From Anaerolineae bacterium (GTDB taxonomy: Bacteria > Chloroflexota > Anaerolineae > UBA4142 > SHND01), in NCBI GenBank assembly GCA_021463195.1, contig JAJTXZ010000055.1, positions 1 through 32,980 on the forward strand: a stretch of 32,980 nt of DNA, in the 5' to 3' direction. Below, one piece after another: positions 25,538 to 32,980 of the stretch. Below the pieces are notes generated by a model. That model saw only the letters and a program-made list of their open reading frames with translations. It was not told where the DNA came from and searched no databases. A program made the position numbers and the translations under genes. Position 1 is the stretch's first letter. Every line of letters begins with the position of its first letter.

Positions 25538-28090
25538 TCAGCGACTCTTGCGCATCGCCGCATCCACCTTGAATGGATTTTGCGCGCCGCTGGGAATTTG
25601 AATGCCATCATCCGCGACGACGGGACGGAAACCGTTAGCGATGATGATGACGCTGTACGTGCGCCCCACTGGCAGCGCGGCGTCGGTCTGATATAAACCG
25701 TTCGCATCGCTCACCGCTGTCGCGATGACTTCGCTGCGCGTCACCTGGTCGTCCGCCGCCGCTTCGCTCGCGCTCAAACCGGGTTTTATGATGAAAACTT
25801 GCGCGCCTTGAATACCGCGCCGCGTATCGGCATTGACAATGTTACCTTGCACAAACACGCTGCCCGAGCTCGCTTGCGGCGCGGACGGCGCGGCGCCTGT
25901 TGTGCAGGCGGTCAATACGACATCGTCCACGAACAGCGAACTGATATTGCCGCGCGGATTTTCCGAAGTGAACGCGAGCCGTATCGTCTTGCCCGCGAAT
26001 TGCGTCAAGTCCGCTTGCTTGGAACGCCACGCGTCATCGCCTTGCGATGAAACCATTTTTTCGACCGCGCCCAAAATTTTACCTTTGGCATCCGCAACCA
26101 CAGCGGCGAAATTCGCGTCGTTGGCAAACAAGCCCGAAAGACCGCTCGTCTCTTGGTGCAAGAAACGATAGTATTCCAATTTAACGCTCGTCGCGTTCGC
26201 GGGAATCTTGATGTCTTGATAAATGTAATTGATAGCTTCCTGATCTTGGCCGCCGAGCCACGCGCTGCGCTTGCCCGTGTGCGGAAGTTCGGTGTCAATC
26301 AACTGCGTGCGGTCGCCGGAAATATCGCCCCAGCCGTCATCGGTTTCAAACGTCCCATTCGACACCAAATTCACGCAACCTTGCGGCGTATTTGGCGCCG
26401 CCGGCGGCGGCGCATTGTTGTTCGAGCCGGGCGCGGAAGGAGGCGGGGTTGGCACATTGCTGCCGCCGCTAACGTTGAGGCCAACGTTGCTCAAGCTATT
26501 TTGCACCTGTTTGGCATCATTGCCGTACAAATCTTTGTAGGCTTGAATCAGCGCAAGCGCATTATCTTTGAATTGCGACGAGGGCGTGAGATATTGCGTC
26601 AGCGCGCGATAAAAAACCTGTTCCGCTTTGTCGGGTCCAAGCGCTTGGGCAATGAGATACGCGGCTTTGTTGGGAATGCCGCTGTTGATATGCACGCCGC
26701 CGTTATCGCTTTTGCGATTGACAGGCAAGTTCGCGTATTCGCTTACATGCGCGGGCTGACCAACGCCCGACAAGGGCTTGCGCGCATTGAACGCGCCTTT
26801 GGCATTCGGGTCTTCCAACGAACGCAGATAGGGACGCGGATACGGCGGCGATTTGATGACAGTTTCGCCAATCGTCCAGTTGCCGGGATCAATCAGCGCG
26901 CCGAAAACATCCGCGTACGATTCGTTGAGCGCGCCCGATTGCGCTTTGTATTCCAACCCCGCGGTCGCGGCGACAATACCGTGCGTAAATTCATGTCCCA
27001 CCACATCGAGGCCGTACGGCAGCGGCTTGAAAATTTGACCGCCGTCGCCATAAATCATTTGCTGATATTCGTTAACCCACGCGGCATTGTCGGCGTCTTC
27101 AATGTCACTGCCGTAATGCACGGTTGAAATCATGGTGCCGCCCTGTCCATCAATCCCATCGCGTTTGAACTTGCTGAAATAATAATCATACACTTTGCCC
27201 GCATTGTCGTGCGCGGCTTGCGCGATAGCGTCTCGCGAACGTTCGCCTTCGCCAATCAACAAACGGCCGGGAATATCCGTATCATTTTCCGCGCTGTATG
27301 TTTCGCGAATTTTGTCATCGGCGACATTATCGAAACGCGCTGTGACGACGGGTTTGCGCGCGTTGACAAAATAGCGCCATTCGCCGAGCGGCTGTTCGGT
27401 CATGATCACGACATACCATGTGAGCGTCGCGTGATTCGCATTCGCGTCGTCAATATAAATTTCAAGCGCGGTTTTGTCCGAGAGAGTTTTGAGGGTGACG
27501 CGCGCGCGTTCGTTCGCTTGCAGTTGGCCGCCCAACAAATCGTCGCGCGCGATTTTTTCCGCGTCTTGTTGAGTGAGCAGCGGTTCGGCCATGACGTTGA
27601 TGTTTGGAACAAACTGCCCGTTGACGGCGACGATATTTTCTTGCGCGTCGAGATGCACGACCAGTTGCTGCGCGTGGACGGGAATGTTCTTGAAGGTCTG
27701 ATCGAGCCGCACGTGCGCGAAATTTAACTGTGTATCGTTTTCGATGCGGCGCAAAAGGAAGCCGTCGTTCGCGCCAATTTTGAACAGCGCGGCATTTTCG
27801 GCAAGAAAGCCGCGCGCGATTTTTTCGGGCTTGCCGCGCTCGTCAGGTTTGACCGTGTACGGCAAGCGCGTCGCCGCGTCTTTGCCCGTGACAAAATCGG
27901 GGATGCGCGTCACATCATTCCACGACGCGTCGAGATTGCCGAATGCGCGCAGATTCAGCGCGAGCCACGCCGCGCGCGGACCGGTTTCAATTTTATTCGC
28001 GACGACGCTGGCGACGAGCGAAACGAGCAGGCCGCTCACAAGGATAATGAGCGCGCACAAAAAAATCCAATGAGGACGCTTTTGGAACAT
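25538..28090 (-). CDS. Secreted M4 (thermolysin-like) metalloprotease with extra C-terminal domains
   Basis: The protein has 850 residues. A signal or membrane segment lies at about 8-31. The propeptide (FTP and PepSY-like, about 60-255) is followed by the M4 catalytic domain. Zinc ligands and base are HEFTH (366-370) with Glu390 in GALNESYAD. The transition-state His is in GGVHINSG (His467). The domain continues to about residue 540. After a Pro/Asn linker, a jelly-roll-like domain (about 565-735, with NGTFETDDGWG) and a carboxypeptidase-regulatory-like beta domain (about 747-850) follow, probably for substrate or surface binding. All catalytic residues are present, so an active exported protease is likely. 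The start has GAGGT at a good distance. Confidence 0.95.
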   Translation of the reverse strand: MFQKRPHWIFLCALIILVSGLLVSLVASVVANKIETGPRAAWLALNLRAFGNLDASWNDVTRIPDFVTGKDAATRLPYTVKPDERGKPEKIARGFLAENAALFKIGANDGFLLRRIENDTQLNFAHVRLDQTFKNIPVHAQQLVVHLDAQENIVAVNGQFVPNINVMAEPLLTQQDAEKIARDDLLGGQLQANERARVTLKTLSDKTALEIYIDDANANHATLTWYVVIMTEQPLGEWRYFVNARKPVVTARFDNVADDKIRETYSAENDTDIPGRLLIGEGERSRDAIAQAAHDNAGKVYDYYFSKFKRDGIDGQGGTMISTVHYGSDIEDADNAAWVNEYQQMIYGDGGQIFKPLPYGLDVVGHEFTHGIVAATAGLEYKAQSGALNESYADVFGALIDPGNWTIGETVIKSPPYPRPYLRSLEDPNAKGAFNARKPLSGVGQPAHVSEYANLPVNRKSDNGGVHINSGIPNKAAYLIAQALGPDKAEQVFYRALTQYLTPSSQFKDNALALIQAYKDLYGNDAKQVQNSLSNVGLNVSGGSNVPTPPPSAPGSNNNAPPPAAPNTPQGCVNLVSNGTFETDDGWGDISGDRTQLIDTELPHTGKRSAWLGGQDQEAINYIYQDIKIPANATSVKLEYYRFLHQETSGLSGLFANDANFAAVVADAKGKILGAVEKMVSSQGDDAWRSKQADLTQFAGKTIRLAFTSENPRGNISSLFVDDVVLTACTTGAAPSAPQASSGSVFVQGNIVNADTRRGIQGAQVFIIKPGLSASEAAADDQVTRSEVIATAVSDANGLYQTDAALPVGRTYSVIIIANGFRPVVADDGIQIPSGAQNPFKVDAAMRKSR

Positions 28091-28348
28091 TACAATACCT
28101 CTATGTTGTAATACGCGGGAAGCGGCGAAACAAGGGTTGCGCCCATTTTACACTAAATTGGCGCGAACGCATACGCACGCGGCGCGGGAAAAATTTTCAA
28201 GGCGCGCGTCAATCCCGCGCGCTTGCGCGTTTGCTAGAATTGAAAATAGAACACAAGTTCTACAAATCCTCTTGCGCGTTTCCACGCTCCTTCTCCGCGC
28301 GAATGAAAAGAGTTCCCGCGCCTGCGCTTTCAAAAAAATTTAAGGCAT
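28091..28348. other. Gap between M4 gene and LuxR copy 1
   Basis: This region of 258 bases has ordinary host composition. I see no gene or clear promoter. Part of it (about 28280-28335) resembles the region before LuxR copy 2, so the duplication may extend slightly upstream of the coding parts. Confidence 0.35.
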
Positions 28349-28564
28349 ATGAACAAAGATTCGGCCGCACGCGCGCATCTGTTGACGCCGCGCGAAATCC
28401 AAGTTGCGCGTCTGGTCGCGCAAGCAAAACGCAATCGCGAAATTGCGGCGGAACTCGCACTTGCCGTTTCGACGGTGGAAACGAATCTCAAACACATTTT
28501 TGCGAAATTGCACTTGCGCTCGCGCACCGAATTGGCGCGGTGGGCGCTGGAAAATGAAATTTGA
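28349..28564 (+). CDS. Stand-alone LuxR-type HTH protein, copy 1
   Basis: This is a lone DNA-binding domain of 71 residues. LTPREIQVARLVAQ and NREIAAELALAVSTVET are the LuxR/FixJ HTH signature, and HIFAKLHLRSRTELARWA is the final dimer helix. There is no receiver or ligand domain. A TAAGG sits close to the ATG. The copy at 31770-31988 has about 86% identical residues in the same orientation, and both are followed by the same ~30 bases. A possible role is a small transcription factor or an accessory that heterodimerises with larger LuxR proteins. Confidence 0.85.
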   Translation: MNKDSAARAHLLTPREIQVARLVAQAKRNREIAAELALAVSTVETNLKHIFAKLHLRSRTELARWALENEI

Positions 28565-28585
28565 AATATACCTGATTTCGGGGAT
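28349..28585 (+). repeat. Direct repeat, left copy
   Basis: The coding part and the next 21 bases (to ggggat at 28585) match 31770-32009 at about 88% by eye. The similarity stops sharply after ggggat in both copies. Confidence 0.7.
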
Positions 28586-28666
28586 TCCAAAGTCGGAGGC
28601 TATAGCCATTCATGGTACGATAACAATCCGTCTTTTAATCGTACCGCGAGGGGTGAACCAGAGCGC

Positions 28667-29959
28667 ATGTTCAAAGTGGACCAGCGGAGCAGTGTTCTCG
28701 GAAATATTGATTCTCTTTCTACGAGTGCTTTGCAAAAAGTCTATGATACAGCGCATAATAATCCCGGTGCATGGTGGATCATCGGCGAAGAACCAAACGC
28801 GCTTGCCGGAGAACAGACGATGACTCCCACCGCGTATGCACAGTTCTTCAAGGCGAATCTGGAGCAAATATACGCTGCAGACCCAACTGCCAAAATTGTA
28901 GGAGTCTATTTGGCACACGAGACGCCAGATTTTTCGAACCCTTTCCAATATTACACCGATTTTTACAACGCTTGGCGCGCCAACTATACCTCTTTCTGCC
29001 CAGAGCCGCCATTGGATGCCATCCATGTGAATTATACTCCATGGTTGGAGGACGATAACCGAACCGAGCGTAGACCACGCACTGAGTGGGCTAATCCGAT
29101 GCACACCCTCAATTATGCAAACAAATGGCGCGACTATATCATGGCAGGTAACGCTGGTGGGACACTTGTCAATGAGTTTTTCTCATTGGGCACTTACGAA
29201 AGCTGTGATTACAATCGGTTTGCAGACTGTCCAACACAAGGTCAAGCGGGAAGATACTGGCAGGGCGTTCATGGGGCACTTTCCAACAACCAAGACTATC
29301 CATGGGTAGGATTGGTAATGAATTTTGCAACGTATCCCACTTCATCGGAAATCTTGTGGCATACAAGCGTGTATACCAATTCTGCTGTTACTACCAAGCA
29401 TACTTACTTTCCAGTGTTTGCGAATCTCATTTCGAGAAACGCGGGATTCGAGCAGGGGGATATCAATGGAACAATCGGAGACACGCCGAAACAATGGAAC
29501 CAGTGTACTGCTAGTCCACCTTACTTTGCGACAATCACAGGTGGCGCGGATGGTAGCGGCACAAATGGAACACCGATAATCGAGAGCGACTACGCTGTCA
29601 AGTTTTATACGACTACTACGTATGGATGCGACTTGTGGTCACGTAAGCACTACTTTCGCGGTGACTTGGGCACAAGCATCGAGATTAGTATTGACTATAA
29701 GGTGCAGAGTGGGAGTCTAAACAATTCTGACTTTTATGTCGAATTCTATAATGCGGCGGGACAGAATCTTGGTTCAACCAATTCCTGCGAATGGACCAAT
29801 CAGGATATACAGGATGCGAACTGGCGGCACAAATCCTGTACTTTTCCACTTGGCGCATTTCGGGACGCCCGCTACATGGAGTTCTGGTTGGATGTCTTTC
29901 CAGCAGGCGGAACATCGCACTTTCGTTTTGATAACCCAACGGTTCGTATGGTTCCTTAA
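28667..29959 (+). CDS. 5'-truncated glycosidase-like protein with a C-terminal beta domain
   Basis: The 430 residues from the first ATG lack a signal peptide. The same frame stays open back to the LuxR stop at 28564 and reads like protein (GGYSHSWYDNNPSF), so the real N-terminus is missing and the gene is probably a fragment. Residues about 30-240 resemble TIM-barrel glycosidase-like proteins, with WWIIGEEPN, a YAQFFKANLEQIYAADPTAKI block and VNEFF. Residues about 255-430 form a carbohydrate-binding-type beta domain starting RNAGFEQGD. No exact family is assigned. Its codon use differs from the neighbours (few GCG/CGC codons, many ATT and ACT), which suggests transfer. It ends with a strong terminator. 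Confidence 0.6.
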   Translation: MFKVDQRSSVLGNIDSLSTSALQKVYDTAHNNPGAWWIIGEEPNALAGEQTMTPTAYAQFFKANLEQIYAADPTAKIVGVYLAHETPDFSNPFQYYTDFYNAWRANYTSFCPEPPLDAIHVNYTPWLEDDNRTERRPRTEWANPMHTLNYANKWRDYIMAGNAGGTLVNEFFSLGTYESCDYNRFADCPTQGQAGRYWQGVHGALSNNQDYPWVGLVMNFATYPTSSEILWHTSVYTNSAVTTKHTYFPVFANLISRNAGFEQGDINGTIGDTPKQWNQCTASPPYFATITGGADGSGTNGTPIIESDYAVKFYTTTTYGCDLWSRKHYFRGDLGTSIEISIDYKVQSGSLNNSDFYVEFYNAAGQNLGSTNSCEWTNQDIQDANWRHKSCTFPLGAFRDARYMEFWLDVFPAGGTSHFRFDNPTVRMVP

Positions 29960-29972
29960 CCGCGCATGGTCG

Positions 29973-29998
29973 GGCGTGCCTCATTATTGAGGCACGCC
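29973..29998 (+). terminator. Terminator between convergent accessory genes
   Basis: ggcgtgcctca (29973-29983) pairs exactly with tgaggcacgcc (29988-29998), followed by cttctttt. Confidence 0.7.
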
Positions 29999-30041
29999 GC
30001 TTCTTTTGCCTAACCAATCTGCGTACCAAGAAGCTATCGCG

Positions 30042-31388
30042 TCAGGGTAAGACGGAAAACTCGAGCCAGGGCGAACGCGAGCATCCAATTGCGTTACATG
30101 CTGTGACTTGCCAAGTGTAGGTTTCTCCTCTTTTAAACCCCTTTGCAAGATAGCGCGGCGCAGTAAGATACATTTCTTGCTTGAAAATTTTCTTGCCTTG
30201 CTTGATTTTAAGCTCATACCAACTGGCATTAGCCATAGATTTCCACTTCAGCCAAGTGCGCGTTACTGAGAGCGTAGTGCGATTTTGGGGAGACCGAAGA
30301 ATCGGTACTTGAGGTTTGTTTGACACGCAGGGCAATCCCCCATGCCAGATGTTGGCGCCGACTGCCCAAAGCTCTTGTGAAGAAACTGCGGCGATGGCAT
30401 TCAAATGTGAATCCGCGATTCTTGGCATGTTTATAACGTTCCACGCACTGCCATCCCAATTTTCCATCAAGTGACGCTTAACGAGTTTTCGCGTAAAGCG
30501 CGCCCAGCCAACCGCCCATGCGTCATCGTGCGCAATTGCGGAAACATCATTGAAAGCGCCTAACCAACCGTAAGGATGACTCATTTCCTGCCATTCATTT
30601 CCATTCCAATGTGCAATCATCGTAAACCAGTTCGGTTGTCTCCACCATAATTTCCCGACTGCCCATACATCATCGGATGCTGTACCCGCAACCGAAAGTA
30701 ATTCGGGTCCATTCGGAGGCGTACCGTCAAGACTTGGAACAAAGCTCCAACTTGTGCCGTCCCAATGAATCGTTAGCGCATTATCCAGAACTTGGCCAAC
30801 TGCCCACATATCATTTGTTGTGAGCGCAGTGATTCCGAAAAGGGAACCCTCGGGCGTAGAAATAGGATTCCATGTTGTGCCATCCCAATGAAATGCTAGT
30901 CCTTTCAAAAAAGGGTCATTTCCGACAGCCCAAATATCAGTCGGTGAAAGCGCGGCAATCTTGCTGAGTGCGGCATTGGTTTGTGTAATGATCTTCCATA
31001 CGGTGCCATTCCATTGCAAAATGGAACCATCGGCTGTAACTGCCCAAACATCGTGCGATGCCACAGCTGCAATGTCCTGAATAGTGCCACTGACTGGCTT
31101 GAGGACAATTGACCAAGTATTTCCATTCCAATGCAAAAAGTCTCCTCCGCCGCCGGCCCAGACATCATTGGTAGAAACCGCTTCGACAGCGTACAGCGCA
31201 CCAACATTCGGACCAGGCACATGTGTCCATGTGAGTTGGCATGTTGCATCTGTTGAGCCATACACCATATTGCCAGTTCTCAGCACATCAGAGACGGTGC
31301 TTCCAAATAGCAGAGTTGCGATGAGAAATACCATTGGAATTCTTAAAAGGGTCAGTCTATTTTTTTGCGGTCCTGCACAATTGTTCAT
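30042..31388 (-). CDS. Secreted seven-bladed propeller protein with Fn3-like end
   Basis: The protein has 448 residues. A hydrophobic signal (about 13-32) is followed by seven repeats of a blade motif, each of the form DVWAVG then HWDGTxW (NDVWAG, HDVWAV, TDIWAVG, NDMWAVG, DDVWAVG, DDAWAVG, QELWAVG). This predicts a closed seven-bladed beta-propeller. The last 90 residues form an Fn3-like domain (WYELKIKQG, YTWQVTACN). No catalytic site is seen. It is likely a binding protein on the cell surface. AAGGA lies 8 bases before the ATG. The composition is lower in CGCG than that of the host. It has its own near-consensus promoter. Confidence 0.8.
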   Translation of the reverse strand: MNNCAGPQKNRLTLLRIPMVFLIATLLFGSTVSDVLRTGNMVYGSTDATCQLTWTHVPGPNVGALYAVEAVSTNDVWAGGGGDFLHWNGNTWSIVLKPVSGTIQDIAAVASHDVWAVTADGSILQWNGTVWKIITQTNAALSKIAALSPTDIWAVGNDPFLKGLAFHWDGTTWNPISTPEGSLFGITALTTNDMWAVGQVLDNALTIHWDGTSWSFVPSLDGTPPNGPELLSVAGTASDDVWAVGKLWWRQPNWFTMIAHWNGNEWQEMSHPYGWLGAFNDVSAIAHDDAWAVGWARFTRKLVKRHLMENWDGSAWNVINMPRIADSHLNAIAAVSSQELWAVGANIWHGGLPCVSNKPQVPILRSPQNRTTLSVTRTWLKWKSMANASWYELKIKQGKKIFKQEMYLTAPRYLAKGFKRGETYTWQVTACNAIGCSRSPWLEFSVLP

Positions 31389-31440
31389 CGCTTTTTTCCT
31401 TCTTGAAAATCAATATTCATGCAAGTGTTTCGTTGTTTCC

Positions 31441-31469
31441 ACTATAGGACATGATCCTTGCAGTGTCAA
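31441..31469 (-). promoter_or_regulatory. Near-consensus promoter of the propeller gene
   Basis: On the minus strand TTGACA (31469-31464), exactly 17 bases, then TATAGT (31446-31441). This is the best sigma-70-type promoter in the window. It gives a leader of about 45 bases. Confidence 0.75.
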
Positions 31470-31482
31470 TGCAAAATTTTCT

Positions 31483-31665
31483 TCCACGCGCAAACGCAGA
31501 ACACGCCCTGAAGATTTCGTCGGTAAATTCTTATTCAGCGTTGCGATGGCGGTCGTGACCACGCTCATCACGCTCGCGTGCGCGGGGCAGGCGCATTGGG
31601 AGTATGTGGTGATTGTGTTTTTGGTTGCTTTATTCCTTTTGGTGATTTATCAACACTCCAAGTGA
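31483..31665 (+). pseudogene. Remnant of a small membrane protein
   Basis: An open frame of host composition restarts here and ends at 31665. The readable end has a basic stretch (TRKRRTRPEDF) and two hydrophobic helices, the second ending LLVIYQHSK. The first in-frame ATG is at 31546, inside the first helix, and upstream DNA belongs to the promoter of the opposite gene. It is most likely a gene that lost its 5' end at the right border of the foreign segment. A 39-residue protein from 31546 is possible but less likely. Confidence 0.45.
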
Positions 31666-31769
31666 ATTGTCCGAGCAAAGATGTTTCGGCGCTCCTTCTA
31701 CTTCCTCTGCGCGTCAACTTGAGGCGCCCCTGCGCTCACGCGGATTGAAAAAAATCGGACTCGACAACG

Positions 31770-31988
31770 ATGAACCAAGAGACCTCTGCCGCGCGTGTGC
31801 GCGTCCTTACGCCGCGCGAAATAGAAATCGCGCGTCTGGTCGCGCAAGGTAAACGCAATCGCGAAATTGCGCGCGAACTCGCGCTTGCCGTTTCGACGGT
31901 GGAAACGCATCTCAAGCACATTTTTGCGAAATTACATTTGCGTTCGCGCACTGATTTGGCGCGGTGGGCGCTGGAAAATGAAATTTGA
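31770..31988 (+). CDS. Stand-alone LuxR-type HTH protein, copy 2
   Basis: The 72 residues have the same LuxR/FixJ HTH as copy 1 (LTPREIEIARLVAQG, NREIARELALAVSTVETHL). The differences are mostly conservative, for example Gly for Ala and His for Asn in the recognition region. The start has only a weak ribosome site. Its sequence is closer to the LuxR family consensus (VETHLKHIF), so copy 2 may be the older copy. It sits in host-like DNA. It has no sensor domain, and the gene next to it on the right is on the other strand. Confidence 0.85.
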   Translation: MNQETSAARVRVLTPREIEIARLVAQGKRNREIARELALAVSTVETHLKHIFAKLHLRSRTDLARWALENEI

Positions 31989-32009
31989 AAAATACCTGAT
32001 TTCGGGGAT
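31770..32009 (+). repeat. Direct repeat, right copy
   Basis: This pairs with 28349-28585. The shared tail is gaaatttgaaa.atacctgatttcggggat. Confidence 0.7.
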
Positions 32010-32083
32010 CGCAAGAAGAACAAGTGCGCTAGATTAGATATGGGTTCGCAATCCGGGATTTTTGTAAACGCGAGAGAAAAGAG

Positions 32084-32821
32084 TCAATAAAACGTCGTCC
32101 GCCGCACCGGCTGAAACAAAGTTTTTTCATGCGCGCATACCGCATCCACCGCGCAGCGCGCACAGTCAGGTTCTGTCATTTCGGGACAGCGGCGGCGCGC
32201 TCCAAAAAAGAACCAATCCACCGCGCCCATGCTCTTGCCGCTCAATTGTTGGACTTGGGCGATTGCTTCATACGCGGCGGAACGGACCGCCCACTCTTCA
32301 GCAGGCGAAACAATTTCGCGCCGCAATATATTTTTTTGCAGCGCGTCATCATCCACCCTTATTAACCCCGTCCGCAAACATGAACGCTGTAAATGATAAT
32401 CAATTATCGGCGGCACAATTTCCTCAGGATTCACGCGCAAAAATTTCTCAGGACGCTGCTGTAAAATGATTGCGAGCAGCGTCGCTTTTTTTCGCAGCGG
32501 ATCCTCTTTGTATCCGCCGATGTGGTCGAGCATCCGCAAAAATGTTTGCAGCGGTTTCTCCGACGCGTTCGCGTGCGCCACAATGTCCGCTGTCGTCCAA
32601 CCCAACGCTTGCATATCGCGCCCGTACACGCGCGCCATTTCAAAATGCAACGCGCGCGCGGGCATGTTTGCATTCCTGTCGTCGTCGCGGTACCAATTTG
32701 CGAATTCCGTTTCGGTTAACGCGGCGTGCCGCGCGGGCGTCAATGCGTCCGCATCGTTTTGCAGTAACCGCATATACACTGCGAGCAAAAAATCACTGCC
32801 TTTTAACGTTTGCCCATTCAC
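32084..32821 (-). CDS. Protein with C-terminal [4Fe-4S] loop, 5' end disrupted
   Basis: The protein has 245 residues from a GTG at 32821. The C-terminus has Cys212, Cys220, Cys223 and Cys229, a C-x7-C-x2-C-x5-C loop close to the Fe-S loop of HhH-GPD DNA glycosylases such as endonuclease III. The helical body and DWFFFG before it fit that superfamily loosely, but the full HhH-GPD motif is not clear, so a DNA-repair role is only possible. The frame stays open upstream (LLQQFGFWSDDGTRYIEPYIARV) to the transposase stop at 32900 without any ATG. The true start has therefore been replaced by an insertion sequence, and the gene may be inactive. Confidence 0.6.
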   Translation of the reverse strand: MNGQTLKGSDFLLAVYMRLLQNDADALTPARHAALTETEFANWYRDDDRNANMPARALHFEMARVYGRDMQALGWTTADIVAHANASEKPLQTFLRMLDHIGGYKEDPLRKKATLLAIILQQRPEKFLRVNPEEIVPPIIDYHLQRSCLRTGLIRVDDDALQKNILRREIVSPAEEWAVRSAAYEAIAQVQQLSGKSMGAVDWFFFGARRRCPEMTEPDCARCAVDAVCAHEKTLFQPVRRTTFY

Positions 32822-32899
32822 GCGCGCAATATACGGTTCGATGTAACGCGTTCCATCGTCCGACCAAAAACCAAATTGCTGTAAGAGCGCATTTGAATA

Positions 32900-32980
32900 T
32901 TAGTGAGCAGTGGTAAGACGACGGAGCAAACGGCGAATGGACGCGAGATAGACGACCCCTTCACTACTTTTGGTACACCG
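32900..32980 (-). CDS. C-terminal end of a transposase (IS5/IS4-like), cut by the window edge
   Basis: The minus strand reads 26 codons ending EGVVYLASIRRLLRRL, then TTAH and TAA at 32902-32900. The ASIRxxLRRL ending is typical of DDE transposases of the IS4/IS5 groups. The rest lies outside the window, so family and intactness are unknown. The IS end must lie between about 32870 and 32900, inside the neighbouring gene. Confidence 0.6.
   Translation of the reverse strand, partial: RCTKSSEGVVYLASIRRLLRRLTTAH

Noticed and set aside
24528-25601. A 357-codon open frame opposite the PrsW-like gene
   Set aside because: The product is a His/Arg/Gln-rich shadow without hydrophobic structure, while the minus frame encodes clear membrane helices and a zinc site.
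26153-27127. A 324-codon open frame opposite the M4 protease
   Set aside because: The minus strand carries HEFTH and the other catalytic motifs; the plus frame is an Arg-rich shadow.

Overview
The window looks like chromosomal DNA of a Chloroflexota bacterium, probably Anaerolineae-like. This is inferred from gene content and style, not from a marker gene: secreted multi-domain proteins with Thr/Pro linkers and lamin-tail domains, a dihydropteroate synthase with the extra N-terminal domain, a TPR/TolB-type membrane protein, M4 and M16 metalloproteases, and a genome-wide excess of CGCG words. I saw no rRNA, tRNA or CRISPR array.

Layout. (a) 1-453 is gene-free and holds an inverted-repeat element at the window edge, copy A of a ~94-bp miniature element, and a terminator. 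(b) 454-4301 (minus) is a coxS-coxL-coxM operon for a form II molybdenum hydroxylase of the CO-dehydrogenase/xanthine-oxidase family. (c) 4302-8380 holds a deoxynucleoside-kinase-like gene with an altered catalytic motif, a ~72-bp palindromic repeat, and a large TPR/TolB membrane protein. (d) 8547-10962 holds a tandem-thioredoxin protein and urocanate hydratase, separated by a long hairpin. (e) 11138-19097 is a block of surface-protein genes: a 1294-aa lamin-tail/OB-fold protein, a degenerate response-regulator receiver, a lipoprotein parvulin isomerase, a helical membrane protein and a Pro/Thr-linker protein. (f) 19397-23061 holds a winged-helix regulator, then an operon of MBL-fold hydrolase, folP and M16 peptidase. 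(g) 23127-28090 (minus) holds two small unknown proteins, a PrsW-like membrane protein lacking the catalytic residues, and a secreted M4 thermolysin-like protease. (h) 28349-31988 is the most unusual part. Two nearly identical stand-alone LuxR-type HTH genes in direct orientation flank about 3 kb of DNA with clearly different composition. That DNA carries a 5'-truncated glycosidase-like gene and a secreted seven-bladed propeller protein. (i) 32084-32980 holds an Fe-S-loop protein whose 5' end is cut off by the end of an insertion sequence; the last residues of its transposase are visible.

The most useful new observations are: the ~94-bp miniature element family, with matching terminal inverted repeats and a central perfect hairpin, present three times; a second ~72-bp palindromic family with compensating base changes, present twice; the LuxR-flanked foreign segment; and several proteins with enzyme folds that have lost key residues (receiver domain, PrsW, kinase ERS motif). 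I did not find a convincing undescribed defence or biosynthetic system.
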